Source of the DNA: Streptococcus oralis
GTDB taxonomy: Bacteria; Bacillota; Bacilli; Lactobacillales; Streptococcaceae
Reading direction: 5' to 3'
DNA: 64,000 bases
Assembly: GCA_905370255.1 (NCBI GenBank)
Contig: CAJPKC010000002.1
Span: 42,829 to 106,828 of the forward strand
A program made the position numbers and the translations under genes. How positions within the stretch are numbered: the stretch's first letter is position 1; every line of letters begins with the position of its first letter. Under the pieces are notes generated by a model. It was not told where the DNA came from. It searched no databases and saw only the letters and a program-made list of their open reading frames with translations. Positions 8,652 through 17,723 of the stretch are shown here, piece after piece.

Positions 8652-8960
8652 ATGAACGTAACATTTTTTGACACACATCCACGAACTAAATTAATTTATT
8701 ACACTCTTGCATTTTTCACATCAATTATTGTGTGGATTGCCGCAATTTTCTCAGTAAGTGCATCGTCTTATGTTTTGATTATTGGAACGGGTGGTAATGC
8801 CGTATTGATGTTAGGGCTTGGAATTGTTTCGCTATTGCCGTTGAGTTTATTGATGACGATGTTTGCATACAATGGTATTAAAAAGCGTGGTGATCGAATG
8901 GTTTCTGCTTATAAATCAGAATGGTCAGAATTTAGAAAACGTCGTGCTGAAAAAAAGTAA
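8652..8960 (+). CDS. Small two-helix membrane protein (PrgI/VirB3-like size)
   Basis: 102 residues with hydrophobic segments at about 16-36 and 47-75 and a basic C-terminal tail rich in Arg and Lys. The size, two-helix topology and position at the end of the transfer-channel genes are compatible with a PrgI/VirB3 type subunit. There is no diagnostic motif. GAAAGG lies upstream of ATG 8652. No VirB4-type ATPase gene occurs in this window, so it may lie beyond the left edge. Confidence 0.55.
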   Translation: MNVTFFDTHPRTKLIYYTLAFFTSIIVWIAAIFSVSASSYVLIIGTGGNAVLMLGLGIVSLLPLSLLMTMFAYNGIKKRGDRMVSAYKSEWSEFRKRRAEKK

Positions 8961-8970
8961 AAAATAGGTC

Positions 8971-9000
8971 TTGACATTTTTAGTTGAAAAGATATACAAT
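8971..9000 (+). promoter_or_regulatory. Sigma-A promoter of the SSB-like gene
   Basis: Consensus TTGACA (8971-8976), 18-bp spacer, TACAAT (8995-9000). The -10 is overlapped by the left arm of a long hairpin. Confidence 0.7.
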
Positions 9001-9029
9001 AATAGCGTAGTGAATACTACGCTATTATT
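8998..9029 (+). promoter_or_regulatory. Perfect inverted repeat at the transcription start of the SSB-like gene
   Basis: Fourteen-bp arms (8998-9011 and 9016-9029) around a GAAT loop. It begins inside the -10 and would place a strong stem at the very 5' end of the mRNA, or act as an operator. A second small hairpin (CGGTTT/AAACCG, 9037-9053) follows before the ribosome site. There is no T-run, so it is not a terminator. Confidence 0.65.
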
Positions 9030-9093
9030 TCTTTGCCGGTTTAAAGGAAACCGTGCACGCGGCTTTTTCCAGTCGTAAATGAAAGGAAAACAA

Positions 9094-9675
9094 ATGGCAG
9101 ATTTTCGTGGTAAATCCTATAAGGATGTTCGATTGTATGTGGTTGACAAGCCAATTTTTGAGATCAAAAAGCAAGGTGAACCGACAGGACGTTATTGGAT
9201 GAATATTTCCGCAGCGAACGATAAGTTTGAAAACGAGAAAGATTTTATTGATCGTCCATCGCTCGGATATGGTCGTCCATATCAAGATAAAAACGGTGAA
9301 ACGCAGTATGATCATTCTATGGCATACAGTAAATCACAACTCGATCGAATTGCATCCGCAGTTGGGCTAGATCCAGAGAACTATGATGTTCAAGAGCTTC
9401 GTGGGAAAACCTTCCGTGGTGATTTGATGCAAGCGTCATCTAAATCACAAAAAGGTTTGATCGTGAACACTAGTAAGATGCTTAAAGCAGATGAACCTTT
9501 GGATAAAGCAGCTCATGATGCGAATACAGCTCGTGCGGCAGAATTGAGACCTGAACGTGACGCAGAAATTAAAGCGAAAGTACAGGAAGCATCTGAAAAA
9601 GCACCAGCTCCCGAAGTACAACAAGAAGCTGAATCTCAAGGTCTTGAGATCTCTGATGATGATCTTCCGTTCTAA
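9094..9675 (+). CDS. SSB-like single-strand DNA-binding protein with acidic C-terminal tip
   Basis: 193 residues from ATG 9094, placed 7 nt after AAAGGA; the in-frame ATG 9079 precedes that site. The N-terminal 125 residues form a beta-rich domain (KDVRLYVVDKPIF, RYWMNISAANDKF). A Glu/Ala/Gln-rich linker follows, and the protein ends in ISDDDLPF, the acidic tip by which bacterial SSB recruits partner proteins. The overall plan, folded domain, flexible linker and DDDLPF tip, is that of SSB, although the N-domain lacks an obvious classical SSB sequence signature. The same domain occurs twice in the next gene. Probably coats transferred or replicating single strands. A highly divergent OB fold is the leading explanation. 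Confidence 0.7.
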   Translation: MADFRGKSYKDVRLYVVDKPIFEIKKQGEPTGRYWMNISAANDKFENEKDFIDRPSLGYGRPYQDKNGETQYDHSMAYSKSQLDRIASAVGLDPENYDVQELRGKTFRGDLMQASSKSQKGLIVNTSKMLKADEPLDKAAHDANTARAAELRPERDAEIKAKVQEASEKAPAPEVQQEAESQGLEISDDDLPF

Positions 9676-9693
9676 GTTGTACGGTTTGCTATG

Positions 9694-9722
9694 AAGGCAG
9701 ATGAAAATCTGCCTTTCTTTTT
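9694..9722 (+). terminator. Intrinsic terminator
   Basis: AAGGCAGAT and ATCTGCCTT arms around a GAAA tetraloop (9694-9715), then TCTTTTTT. Partial readthrough into 9742 is likely, since no promoter is seen between. Confidence 0.85.
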
Positions 9723-9741
9723 TAAGTAAAGGATTAAAATC

Positions 9742-11601
9742 ATGGTTTATTTAACACAAAGACAAACAATGGTTCCGCAACGTATGTTTGTATCAAGTAT
9801 TATTGCGGAAAAAGATGAAAATGGAAATGTGATTCCTGATATGTATCGTATGGAATTAACAATGGCGAATGATTTAGAGGGTCGTGTTGTTAATCCTGTG
9901 TTGAATTCGAATGTTGATGATTCAGCGTCGATCTATTCAAAAGATGAATTAGTTGAATTGGCTGAGAATTTGGGGATCGATTTCGATGGTTCGAATATTA
10001 ATGATTTAGAAGAAGCTCTTTATCGTGATAACTATGTGTTTGACGCTGAATTGTTGACTGTTAGTGACCCGACTAAAGGTCGCTTGTCTTATCATATTGA
10101 TACGGCTCGTGTAAAAGAATCTGAACAACTGTTTGATTATAATGCACATCTCAAAAACACTTCAGAGTTGAATCAAGAATATATGCGTATGACACAAGAT
10201 CCAAATAGTGTTTTGTATGCTGTGAATAAGCTTCGGTTAAGTGATTATGTTTCGTCTAGTAAAGCGAACGATTTAGAATCTATCTTTTATGCTGAGCGTG
10301 CGTTTCGAGATGGTGATGCTACGTATGCTGATGCTCGACCGTTAGATGTAGTGAATCGGTTATCTGACAAGATCACGGTTAAAAGTAGTGATTTCACAAT
10401 GTTCCGTGTATTCTCGAGCAATGAAGCGAAACAAATTAATGAAAGTAAAGTTCCGTTTGAGAAAGCGCTCGAAGATGAAGGGATCACATTAACGGCGGCT
10501 GATTATGAACCTCCTATTGAAGAACGGGAACATGATCCCTATTCTGTTGTCGATATTGATGATCTTGAGATTCCTAAAATGGAATACTTGGAACCTGAAA
10601 TTCCGTCAGATGAAGAAATGGCTCGCTTGGAAGGTCGTGAAGACGAAGAACTCGAACGAGAACGTTTACATCACGAAGACGATGAAATCCCTGTAGCTTT
10701 AAAACAAGAAGTTTCTGAAGAAAAAGCTGAAGAAGAGGTCGAACAATTACCTCGTGATGACGAAGGTTTGCTTAAAGAAACAGGTGATCTAGAACCGTTT
10801 GATCGTAAAGATAAACGTATGTTTATAGATGGTGTTCCCGTAAAAGTTGTAACGGGACAGTCTGGCGAAACTCGGTATAATATTCCGCTCACGATGGCGA
10901 ACGATAAACATGATCCATTAACAGCTTATGTTAAACCAAAACTGAACACCGCTAATCAATGGTATGGTCAAAACGATATGGATCGTATTGCAAACGTTAC
11001 ACACGTTCCTGTTGATTATGTGATGGAGGATTTCGATAAGAAAGCATTATCGGCTGATGTTATTCGTAATGAAAAAGGTGAGTATCGTATGAATACTCGT
11101 ACGTTGAAGCATGTTGATGATTTTGATTATGATAAACATGTGAAAGTTACGAAAGAAACACAATCATTGTACGAATTATGGAGTAATGCGCTTAATTCGA
11201 CAGGTAAAGCGTTGAAAGCAACAGCTAAAGATGCAATGTTCCGGGCTTATCAATTGAAAGAGCGTTTTGGTGAATGGCGTCATAACATTAAAGATGAATA
11301 TGATGAATGGTCTCTCCACCAAGAAGGACGTCAAAAGACAAAACTGAAAGACAAGGTTTTGAATTTGAAAGAAGATTTGAGTGCGTGGTCGCGTGGTCAA
11401 GATGAATCACAAGGTTTTAAAACTCGATCTGAGCGTTATAAACAAACGAAAATGACGTCTAAATTTATGTCTAAGCTTGAAGCCGCTTATTGGAATCGTG
11501 CGCAGGGTATTGCGAATAAGTTTGGTTTTTCTTCTAAAGAAATCAATACACCTGAACAAACAAATCCGACTAAACGAAATGATTATGATTTAGGTTTGTA
11601 A
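9742..11601 (+). CDS. Large protein with two SSB-like-family domains and a basic helical tail
   Basis: 619 residues; AAAGGA 8 nt before ATG 9742. Two regions repeat the domain of the upstream SSB-like protein: residues about 10-145 (MYRMELTMAND) and about 355-470 (RYNIPLTMANDK, then MNTRTLKHVDDFDYDKH). Between them is a strongly acidic stretch (about 255-350). The last 150 residues are helical and rich in Lys, Arg, Trp and Gln. Two nucleic-acid-binding-type domains plus a basic tail fit a single-strand DNA-organising factor, but the function is inferred only from the shared domain. It has no acidic tip, unlike its two neighbours. Confidence 0.65.
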   Translation: MVYLTQRQTMVPQRMFVSSIIAEKDENGNVIPDMYRMELTMANDLEGRVVNPVLNSNVDDSASIYSKDELVELAENLGIDFDGSNINDLEEALYRDNYVFDAELLTVSDPTKGRLSYHIDTARVKESEQLFDYNAHLKNTSELNQEYMRMTQDPNSVLYAVNKLRLSDYVSSSKANDLESIFYAERAFRDGDATYADARPLDVVNRLSDKITVKSSDFTMFRVFSSNEAKQINESKVPFEKALEDEGITLTAADYEPPIEEREHDPYSVVDIDDLEIPKMEYLEPEIPSDEEMARLEGREDEELERERLHHEDDEIPVALKQEVSEEKAEEEVEQLPRDDEGLLKETGDLEPFDRKDKRMFIDGVPVKVVTGQSGETRYNIPLTMANDKHDPLTAYVKPKLNTANQWYGQNDMDRIANVTHVPVDYVMEDFDKKALSADVIRNEKGEYRMNTRTLKHVDDFDYDKHVKVTKETQSLYELWSNALNSTGKALKATAKDAMFRAYQLKERFGEWRHNIKDEYDEWSLHQEGRQKTKLKDKVLNLKEDLSAWSRGQDESQGFKTRSERYKQTKMTSKFMSKLEAAYWNRAQGIANKFGFSSKEINTPEQTNPTKRNDYDLGL

Positions 11602-11614
11602 TCGACTTAAAATA

Positions 11615-11643
11615 TTGTCATTTTAAGAAAAAAATGATATAAT
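11615..11643 (+). promoter_or_regulatory. Sigma-A promoter with palindrome over the -35
   Basis: TTGTCA (11615-11620), 17-bp spacer ending TGA, TATAAT (11638-11643). The -35 lies inside an inverted repeat, CTTAAAAT (11606-11613) with ATTTTAAG (11620-11627), a possible operator. Confidence 0.75.
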
Positions 11644-11680
11644 AGACCTGCTATTAAATAATAAGTATATGAGGTATCAA

Positions 11681-12679
11681 ATGGAAACACTTGGACATCA
11701 CGTTAATACTTCAAAAGGACGTGAAATTTTACGAACATTTGGTGGTCTCTTAACCACTGAACAAATTAAAACAGACACTGAATTTCAGGTAAAATCAACT
11801 AAGCTTCGAATTCCTGGTCAGAAAGACATGGATGGTCGTATTCGTCGTCCATATCTTGACATGGATGTTGAAGTGACGGGTATGGTTGTTAATAACGAAG
11901 GCTCGTCTGATGCTGTTCATTTTCCGAAACAAGACCGTTCTAAAATGCGTTATCGTTACGAATTGGATGATCATGAACTTCAAGATTTGATTAGTCGTGG
12001 AATGTATCGTGATCGTAGTTTCGAACGCGATTTGGCACACGTATTCTATAATCAACCGTTTATCGATCGTACAAATGTAACAGTTCATACTACTAAAGTT
12101 AATTATGACGGTATTGCTGTTCCGTATGTCCTGGTTGATAATGTGGATACATTGCTTGTTGACTATGCGGAAAGTCGTGAAAATCAACAAGTTCGATCTG
12201 GTTTCAGTGTTGCGTTTGACGATGCAATGTTGATGATTGATAAAGCGGATCAATTGGCTATTACGACAGCTCATAACGCTAAAGCGTTTGATGGTGTGGA
12301 TTCTGAATTTGAAAGCGATCGTACAGTCGCGTTGACTCAATTGCTTGATGGAACGGAAGACTATGCTGATCAATACAATATCGAATCTACTGGCTTTGAT
12401 GAAACACCTGAAGACGAAGTTGTTGAAGATCAACCTGTTATCGAAGATCCTATTTTGTCACACGACGTTAATAAATTGAGTGAATCACTCGATCTTCCAG
12501 AAGAGCTTCCTGTTGAGGAACCTGTAGTGGAACAACCTAAAGAAGATGTTGTTGAAGATGCGGAACCTGAGCATAAGAAGACTTTGAAAGAGCGTTTGGC
12601 TGAAATGGAATCTGAGAAACAAGAAAATGTTTCACGTGAAACAGATGAAAATGTTCTTGATGACGATTTTGAATTTTAG
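11681..12679 (+). CDS. DNA-processing protein with an SSB-type acidic tip (DDDFEF), unrecognised
   Basis: 332 residues from ATG 11681, which has GAGGT 5 nt upstream; ATG 11669 has no ribosome site. Residues 1-200 look folded and beta-rich with Asp- and Arg-containing loops. From about 225 on the chain is acidic and Pro/Val/Glu-rich, with a short Lys-rich stretch, and it ends in ENVLDDDFEF. The ending resembles the SSB tip (DDD, hydrophobic, Phe last). Together with the SSB-like gene upstream this suggests competition for, or delivery to, the same partner proteins. The folded part was not recognised. Own promoter and terminator. Confidence 0.65.
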   Translation: METLGHHVNTSKGREILRTFGGLLTTEQIKTDTEFQVKSTKLRIPGQKDMDGRIRRPYLDMDVEVTGMVVNNEGSSDAVHFPKQDRSKMRYRYELDDHELQDLISRGMYRDRSFERDLAHVFYNQPFIDRTNVTVHTTKVNYDGIAVPYVLVDNVDTLLVDYAESRENQQVRSGFSVAFDDAMLMIDKADQLAITTAHNAKAFDGVDSEFESDRTVALTQLLDGTEDYADQYNIESTGFDETPEDEVVEDQPVIEDPILSHDVNKLSESLDLPEELPVEEPVVEQPKEDVVEDAEPEHKKTLKERLAEMESEKQENVSRETDENVLDDDFEF

Positions 12680-12685
12680 TTAGAA

Positions 12686-12713
12686 AAGAACGATTAAGTT
12701 CGTTCTTTTTTTT
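12686..12713 (+). terminator. Intrinsic terminator
   Basis: AAGAACGA (12686-12693) and TCGTTCTT (12700-12707) arms followed by a T-run. Confidence 0.85.
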
Positions 12714-12735
12714 AGAATAGAAAGGGCAACTTACT

Positions 12736-14928
12736 TTGAAACGAGACATTGTTATTTCCAATCATTTCACGACAAAACGTTCTGATGGTACGGCTACGAG
12801 GGGTGCGACACCCGGTCAATTTGTAACTCGATATATGAGTCGTGATGAAAAAGGAGCGACTGAGCCATTAGCACCGTTTATGCTTGATGCGGAGGATACG
12901 TATAACAAAGGTACAAAACGCTATTATGCTCGAGAAGAAGAGATTGAGGGTATTAAAGCGGAAACGTTAGATCATGACGGTTTAGAAATTAAACGACGTT
13001 TTAAAAAGATAGACGGTCTTGGCGGTCGTGCTTTTGGTTCTCGTAATTTATCCTTGTCGGATAGAGAATTAAAAGAAGAGTCTAATAAGATTCAGCAAGC
13101 GTTTGATGAAAATCACGCGGTACAATTAATGGTGATTTCTTTTTCTGAGAAGTTTTTGCGCGAATATGATGTATTAGATGATGATTTTGTATATAAAGGA
13201 GATGGGTCGTATCGTAATAATTATGATCAGATGAAACTGCGTATGGCTATTACGCGAGGTGTGTCTGATATGACCGATGTCGGTGGTTATGCGAATCCTG
13301 TTTGGGTCGGTACGCTTCAGGTAGATACGTCACACTTGCACTGTCACTTAGCTTTGTGCGATACCGAATTTTCTGATGCTCGTACGCGAGAGGGTGGCGA
13401 CGACCGTGGTAAGATTTGGGATGCTGAAAAATCTGCAATGAGACACGGTATCGCTCGTCAATTAGATTTGATGCGAGGATATTCGTTCCATCACAAGGGT
13501 ACGCAAAAAGATCAAGAAAACGTTTTAGCCTTTGTTAAAGATGTGGACTTTCACGAAGCATCGTATAATAGAGAACTTCAACTAGTTATGGGATCATTGC
13601 CTGAAGATAAAACGCTATGGAGCACTCAGTCGACAGATACGTCTATGAAATACCCTAACGAAGTCGCGCGCGGTTTTGTACAGCGCCTCTATAATGATTA
13701 TCCTGAACAGACCGGTTATCGCGAAGCTTATGACCGAATTGTTTTTATGGCGGACGATGAATCTTTTGTTGAGAACGGTCGTAAGGAACTGATCGATCGT
13801 GGTGTGAATGCACTGTACAGACAAATTGCGCAAGTTGATGATGGTGAGGTTTCTGTTAAGACGGATCTATTGCGAGTGCAATCAATGGATGATGATAGTT
13901 TGAAACGTGCAATCGTGGCACGTGGCGATCGCTTTGAAGAATTCGATCCGTACGGATTCGAGCTTCGTACGCGAGCTTATACTGGACGGATTCGTAAGCA
14001 TGTGCGTGAAGTGGAATCGCAAGCGAAGAACTTGATCGAGTATAATAATAGTGCGCACACGGACGACGCATCTCGCATGGGCGCCTATTATGCAACTGAA
14101 CTGAGATACCATGCCGAAACAGCTGATAAGTATCGCTCGTTCTTTGCCTGGAATGTGAAGCGTGATAAAGAAGTTCGTGATAAGTATAACGCAGTCGAAG
14201 ATACGTATACGATGCTTCGTGAGCGAAACAACTTATACGACAGTCCTATCGAAAACGTTGTAGAGAAATACGGCTATGATTCTGTACAGATTGCGCGCAA
14301 GAATCAGGACGAATTTAACGCACGTGTACAACTTGATACGAATGTGACAGATGCTTCTTTATTGTTTACGACGTCCGGTCGACGTGTTTATCGGGAGCAT
14401 ACTCGTGAGTTAGCGCGTCAGTATCGCATGCAAAATCAAACGTACGCTGTTTCTGCCTATGCAGGCGGTCAGTTGTCGGCTCCGATGCTTGTCGAGACAC
14501 TAAACAATGGGAATACAGCCCCGTATGCGCCACAAGCAATGAGCGATATGTATTCTAAAGAGTATTTTAACGAAGTTAAAGCACATGATTTGCATGATTT
14601 AGATGTGGATTATTATGGGCAGTCATCTGTTGGGTTTACGCGACAGGTTGTTGAGCAGTTTGCTGACCAGTACAATAGGCGCCTGGAATCGTACGTGGGC
14701 GCTCGCGATTACTTGGAAGAGACTGATCAAAGTCTTGAGAGTATTCGTACGACTGAGCGCGATTTGTATCGTATGCGAGACACTGTGGAGAAACTCTATG
14801 ACGGTGAGTTTGAAGTGCCTGAATTGGTATTCGATGAAGCTAAGAAAAAGAAGCAGTTAGAGGAAACGATTACGCTCGATACCAATATTCAAGTGCTAGA
14901 ATCTTTACATGAAGAACTTAGTTTGTAA
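12736..14928 (+). CDS. Conjugative relaxase, MobP2-like
   Basis: 730 residues. TTG at 12736 is the start: AAAGGG lies 9 nt upstream and no ATG is better placed. The N-terminal domain has the tyrosine of QFVTRYMSR near residue 33 and, at residues 196-208, VDTSHLHCHLALC, with His200, His202 and His204 forming the three-histidine metal site of HUH relaxases. The remaining 450 residues are helical and charged. Relaxases nick oriT, stay bound to the 5' end and pilot the strand into the recipient. The unusual TTG start may keep expression low. No clear oriT was identified nearby: the gap upstream holds only a terminator. The P2 subfamily is a memory-based guess; relaxase identity is strong. Confidence 0.82.
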   Translation: MKRDIVISNHFTTKRSDGTATRGATPGQFVTRYMSRDEKGATEPLAPFMLDAEDTYNKGTKRYYAREEEIEGIKAETLDHDGLEIKRRFKKIDGLGGRAFGSRNLSLSDRELKEESNKIQQAFDENHAVQLMVISFSEKFLREYDVLDDDFVYKGDGSYRNNYDQMKLRMAITRGVSDMTDVGGYANPVWVGTLQVDTSHLHCHLALCDTEFSDARTREGGDDRGKIWDAEKSAMRHGIARQLDLMRGYSFHHKGTQKDQENVLAFVKDVDFHEASYNRELQLVMGSLPEDKTLWSTQSTDTSMKYPNEVARGFVQRLYNDYPEQTGYREAYDRIVFMADDESFVENGRKELIDRGVNALYRQIAQVDDGEVSVKTDLLRVQSMDDDSLKRAIVARGDRFEEFDPYGFELRTRAYTGRIRKHVREVESQAKNLIEYNNSAHTDDASRMGAYYATELRYHAETADKYRSFFAWNVKRDKEVRDKYNAVEDTYTMLRERNNLYDSPIENVVEKYGYDSVQIARKNQDEFNARVQLDTNVTDASLLFTTSGRRVYREHTRELARQYRMQNQTYAVSAYAGGQLSAPMLVETLNNGNTAPYAPQAMSDMYSKEYFNEVKAHDLHDLDVDYYGQSSVGFTRQVVEQFADQYNRRLESYVGARDYLEETDQSLESIRTTERDLYRMRDTVEKLYDGEFEVPELVFDEAKKKKQLEETITLDTNIQVLESLHEELSL

Positions 14929-14945
14929 AAAATATTGTCAAATTG

Positions 14946-14972
14946 GCGAAAACTTTTGCGTTTTCGCTTTTT
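14946..14972 (+). terminator. Intrinsic terminator overlapping the next promoter
   Basis: GCGAAAAC (14946-14953) and GTTTTCGC (14960-14967) arms, then TTTTT. The loop and right arm contain the -35 of the next gene. Confidence 0.8.
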
Positions 14973-14984
14973 ATTTGATATAAT
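14956..14984 (+). promoter_or_regulatory. Extended -10 promoter for 15025-20036
   Basis: TTGCGT (14956-14961), 17-bp spacer ending TGA, TATAAT (14979-14984). It is embedded in the relaxase terminator. Confidence 0.75.
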
Positions 14985-15024
14985 GGGTGCATAGATTAAA
15001 AATAAACAGAAGGGATCTCACTAA

Positions 15025-15651
15025 ATGAAATACAATCCCGCGGTTCGAAAGAATATTCTTTTGCAAGAAATGACCGCTTATACTAACCAAGAAAACGTTG
15101 CTTTTACTGAAGCGTTGGCGGCTGTAGAGCAACTTGACGATAACACAAACGATGAACTCGCACAAGCACTTGTTGCATTTATGCGTTCACTTGTTCATGA
15201 TAATATTGCTCGTTCAAACCAAGTACGTAATGCTTTGAACACGTTCTTTGATGAAACAGGTGAGTTTGATGAAGATACTTATCTTTTGTTCAAACCGTAT
15301 GAAGTTGTTGAGCCTAAAGAGGAGCCTGTAGTCGAAACTCAAGAACATGTTGTTGAAGAAAAAGAAGTGCCTGTCGTTGAAGAAGACGAACCGGTTGCTG
15401 ATGAAGAACCAGTGAGCGAATCTGAAGAACAAGTTCAAGACGAAGTTGTTGAGTCTGAAGAAGAAGTGGTTCCGACAGACGTTTCTGAAGAAGATGCTGA
15501 AGTCTTGGCTACTTTGCCAGAAGATGATGAGGCTGAAACCGAAGAAGTTGACGTAATTGGTGATGTTTTTGGTACGTCTGAAGAAGAATTGAAAACTCGC
15601 GATCGTGCTGAAGCGTTGAGCGCTGAAATCGAATTACCAGATTCGTTGTAA
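15025..15651 (+). CDS. Acidic protein with disordered tail, unrecognised
   Basis: 208 residues. Residues 1-95 are predicted helical. Residues 96-185 are an extremely acidic Glu/Val/Pro-rich stretch with EEV/EEP repeats and no folded character. A short final helix follows. First gene of an operon with the AAA+ protein (11-nt gap) and the coiled-coil membrane protein. The long acidic tail resembles those in the 9742, 11681 and 17724 proteins, so it may be a general feature of this element's DNA-processing proteins. No function can be assigned. Confidence 0.6.
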   Translation: MKYNPAVRKNILLQEMTAYTNQENVAFTEALAAVEQLDDNTNDELAQALVAFMRSLVHDNIARSNQVRNALNTFFDETGEFDEDTYLLFKPYEVVEPKEEPVVETQEHVVEEKEVPVVEEDEPVADEEPVSESEEQVQDEVVESEEEVVPTDVSEEDAEVLATLPEDDEAETEEVDVIGDVFGTSEEELKTRDRAEALSAEIELPDSL

Positions 15652-15662
15652 AGGGTGGTGCT

Positions 15663-17669
15663 ATGGATCGTTTTGAATTAGAAGAACATCTATTAGGCCA
15701 GGAACAAACAGTTGAACGTGTATCGGACAAAGGAGAGCGTAAAACACAAACGGAATACGTTTTTCCTATGTTACGTGACTATGCGAAACCATTGACACCG
15801 TTGACATTTCCTGTTGAGGGGCGTGATCATGAAATCGGATTGATTCAAGAAACGTTTGCTCGTGCGTCTGTGTCAAATATCTTCTTACGAGGTCCAGCCG
15901 GGGTTGGTAAAACGACTTTGGTTCGGGCGATGATCAAAGAAGATAAAAATCGTCTTTACTTTGAAGTGGATCTTCCAAAGATGACCGCTGTTGAATCAAG
16001 TGGTGAAGATGTAAACTCTGTTATTGCACGACGTATGCAGGCTATGCTTGACGAAGTTAAAGAATTCGGTCGACGAGCTCGGGCGATTTTAGCGTCTGAG
16101 GGTGTTAAAGAGATGATTGATATTGTGTTATTCATTGATGAGTTTCACTTACTATTTCAATTGTCACCTGCAGCGGTTGAAGCAATGAAACCCGACTTAG
16201 CGGATTCTGTTAAACGGAATATTCGTGTAGTTGGGGCGACAACGAATGATGAGTATTATAAGTATCGTATTGATGATAACTTGCCATTCATTGAACGTTT
16301 TGTTTCAATTCAATTGTTCCCACCTAATGATACTCAAGTTATTGAAATCTTGAAAGGCTCTGCAAATGATGCGATTGCTCGAGATTTTACGTTGAAAGAT
16401 AAATTTAGAAACAAAGGTATCTATTCACAAATTGTTGAGTATACAAACCGATATATTCCGGCATCAAGTCAACCGCGTAAAGCATTGATGATGTTGGATT
16501 CACTTATCGGTGCGGCTCGTTATCGTAATGTTCCAGTTACTCGAAAACTACTAGCTGAAAAGATTTACGATTTAGTTGGTGTAAATGTTGCAATTAACGT
16601 TGATGGTCAACAAATTAAGTCACAATTATCTGATCGAGTATACGACCAGGATTTAGCGATTGATGCGATTGAACGTTATCTTCAATTAGTCGTTGCCGAC
16701 TTGTATGATAAGTCTCGACCTATGGCTTCGTTCTTATTTACGGGTGCCAGCGGGGTCGGTAAAACGGAATTAGCAAAAGCTTTAGCCTTTGTAATGTTCG
16801 GTAAAGATGATGCGATGATTCGTTTTAATATGTCAGAGTACTCTGAAGAACATCGTGTAACGGCTTTACGTGAAGAACTAGCACGACAAATCGATATTAA
16901 GCCATTCTCAATTCTTCTACTGGACGAAATTGAGAAAGCTCATCCGTCTTGTACACGTTTGTTGCTTCAAATTTTGGACGATGGTGAATTATCTGACCAA
17001 AACGGACGTTTGAAATCGTTTAAGAATACAATTATTATTTCGACAACTAACGTCGGTGCTGATGTGTATTCTGAGATCGCTCCGTATTTGAAAGGTCGTG
17101 GATCATCTACAGCAATGGCTTTGTTGAAATACAAACCGTTGATTTTGAAAGCGTTACGTGACAGCAAGTCGTTCCCGAATGAGTTGATTAACCGTTACAA
17201 TGCGGTAATTCCATTTACGCCACTACAAAATGAAACGAAATTGAAGATTGCTCATAAGAAATTAAAAGATCTTCGTCAAGATGTTTTCTATAAACACGGA
17301 TATGATTTGCGTGTTGGTGCTGAAGTTGCGACATGGCTCGTTTATCAAAAAGGTGGCGGTGTTGCTACAGAAGATGGTGGTGCTCGTGGTATTGTGCGTG
17401 CGTTGGATGATGATTTCAAGACAGCAATCGCCCGGGCTATCAATAATGGTGAAGCGTTAGAAGGCAAACTATATGCGGCTGTTGACCCTGAACCGGATCA
17501 ACCAGATCCAGATCGTAAACGGGATATGGCATTTACGGATGACTTCCATAAAGAAGATATCTCTAAAGTGTTTGTCGGTGATATGGTGTATGCTACGGCG
17601 CTTTCAGCGAAGAACAAAGACGCTATTACAAGATGGCATGAAAAACAAAGAAATAATAAGTACAAATGA
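15663..17669 (+). CDS. Class I Clp-type AAA+ ATPase with two nucleotide-binding domains
   Basis: 668 residues. First ATPase domain: Walker A GPAGVGKT at 77-84, Walker B LFIDEF near 157-162. Second: GASGVGKT near 360-367, Walker B LLLDEIEKA near 418-426, followed by LLLQILDDGELSDQNG, and NRYN around 504, matching the ClpB/ClpC signature and arginine-finger region. It lacks the N-terminal Clp-N repeats, and the gap between domains is too short for a ClpB-style coiled middle domain. No ClpP-binding loop was recognised. Family members use ATP to thread or remodel protein chains. Placed between relaxase and coupling protein, it might unfold or remodel relaxase or single-strand-binding complexes for transfer, which is inference. 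AAGGGTGG ribosome site. Confidence 0.85.
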   Translation: MDRFELEEHLLGQEQTVERVSDKGERKTQTEYVFPMLRDYAKPLTPLTFPVEGRDHEIGLIQETFARASVSNIFLRGPAGVGKTTLVRAMIKEDKNRLYFEVDLPKMTAVESSGEDVNSVIARRMQAMLDEVKEFGRRARAILASEGVKEMIDIVLFIDEFHLLFQLSPAAVEAMKPDLADSVKRNIRVVGATTNDEYYKYRIDDNLPFIERFVSIQLFPPNDTQVIEILKGSANDAIARDFTLKDKFRNKGIYSQIVEYTNRYIPASSQPRKALMMLDSLIGAARYRNVPVTRKLLAEKIYDLVGVNVAINVDGQQIKSQLSDRVYDQDLAIDAIERYLQLVVADLYDKSRPMASFLFTGASGVGKTELAKALAFVMFGKDDAMIRFNMSEYSEEHRVTALREELARQIDIKPFSILLLDEIEKAHPSCTRLLLQILDDGELSDQNGRLKSFKNTIIISTTNVGADVYSEIAPYLKGRGSSTAMALLKYKPLILKALRDSKSFPNELINRYNAVIPFTPLQNETKLKIAHKKLKDLRQDVFYKHGYDLRVGAEVATWLVYQKGGGVATEDGGARGIVRALDDDFKTAIARAINNGEALEGKLYAAVDPEPDQPDPDRKRDMAFTDDFHKEDISKVFVGDMVYATALSAKNKDAITRWHEKQRNNKYK

Positions 17670-17723
17670 AAGGAATAGATTTATCAATATCTGTATTGCA
17701 TGAATCTTGGGTAAAATAGACCA

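Noticed and set aside
11795..12433. 212-codon - strand frame
   Set aside because: Antisense to a well-started + strand gene, rich in Ile/Arg/Thr, no ribosome site.
12680..12735. oriT just upstream of the relaxase gene
   Set aside because: The 56-bp gap is filled by a terminator and the ribosome site; no nick-site-like repeat could be recognised.
17670..17722. Small ORF after the AAAGGA at 17670
   Set aside because: No standard start codon at a proper distance and only 11-12 codons; no support.
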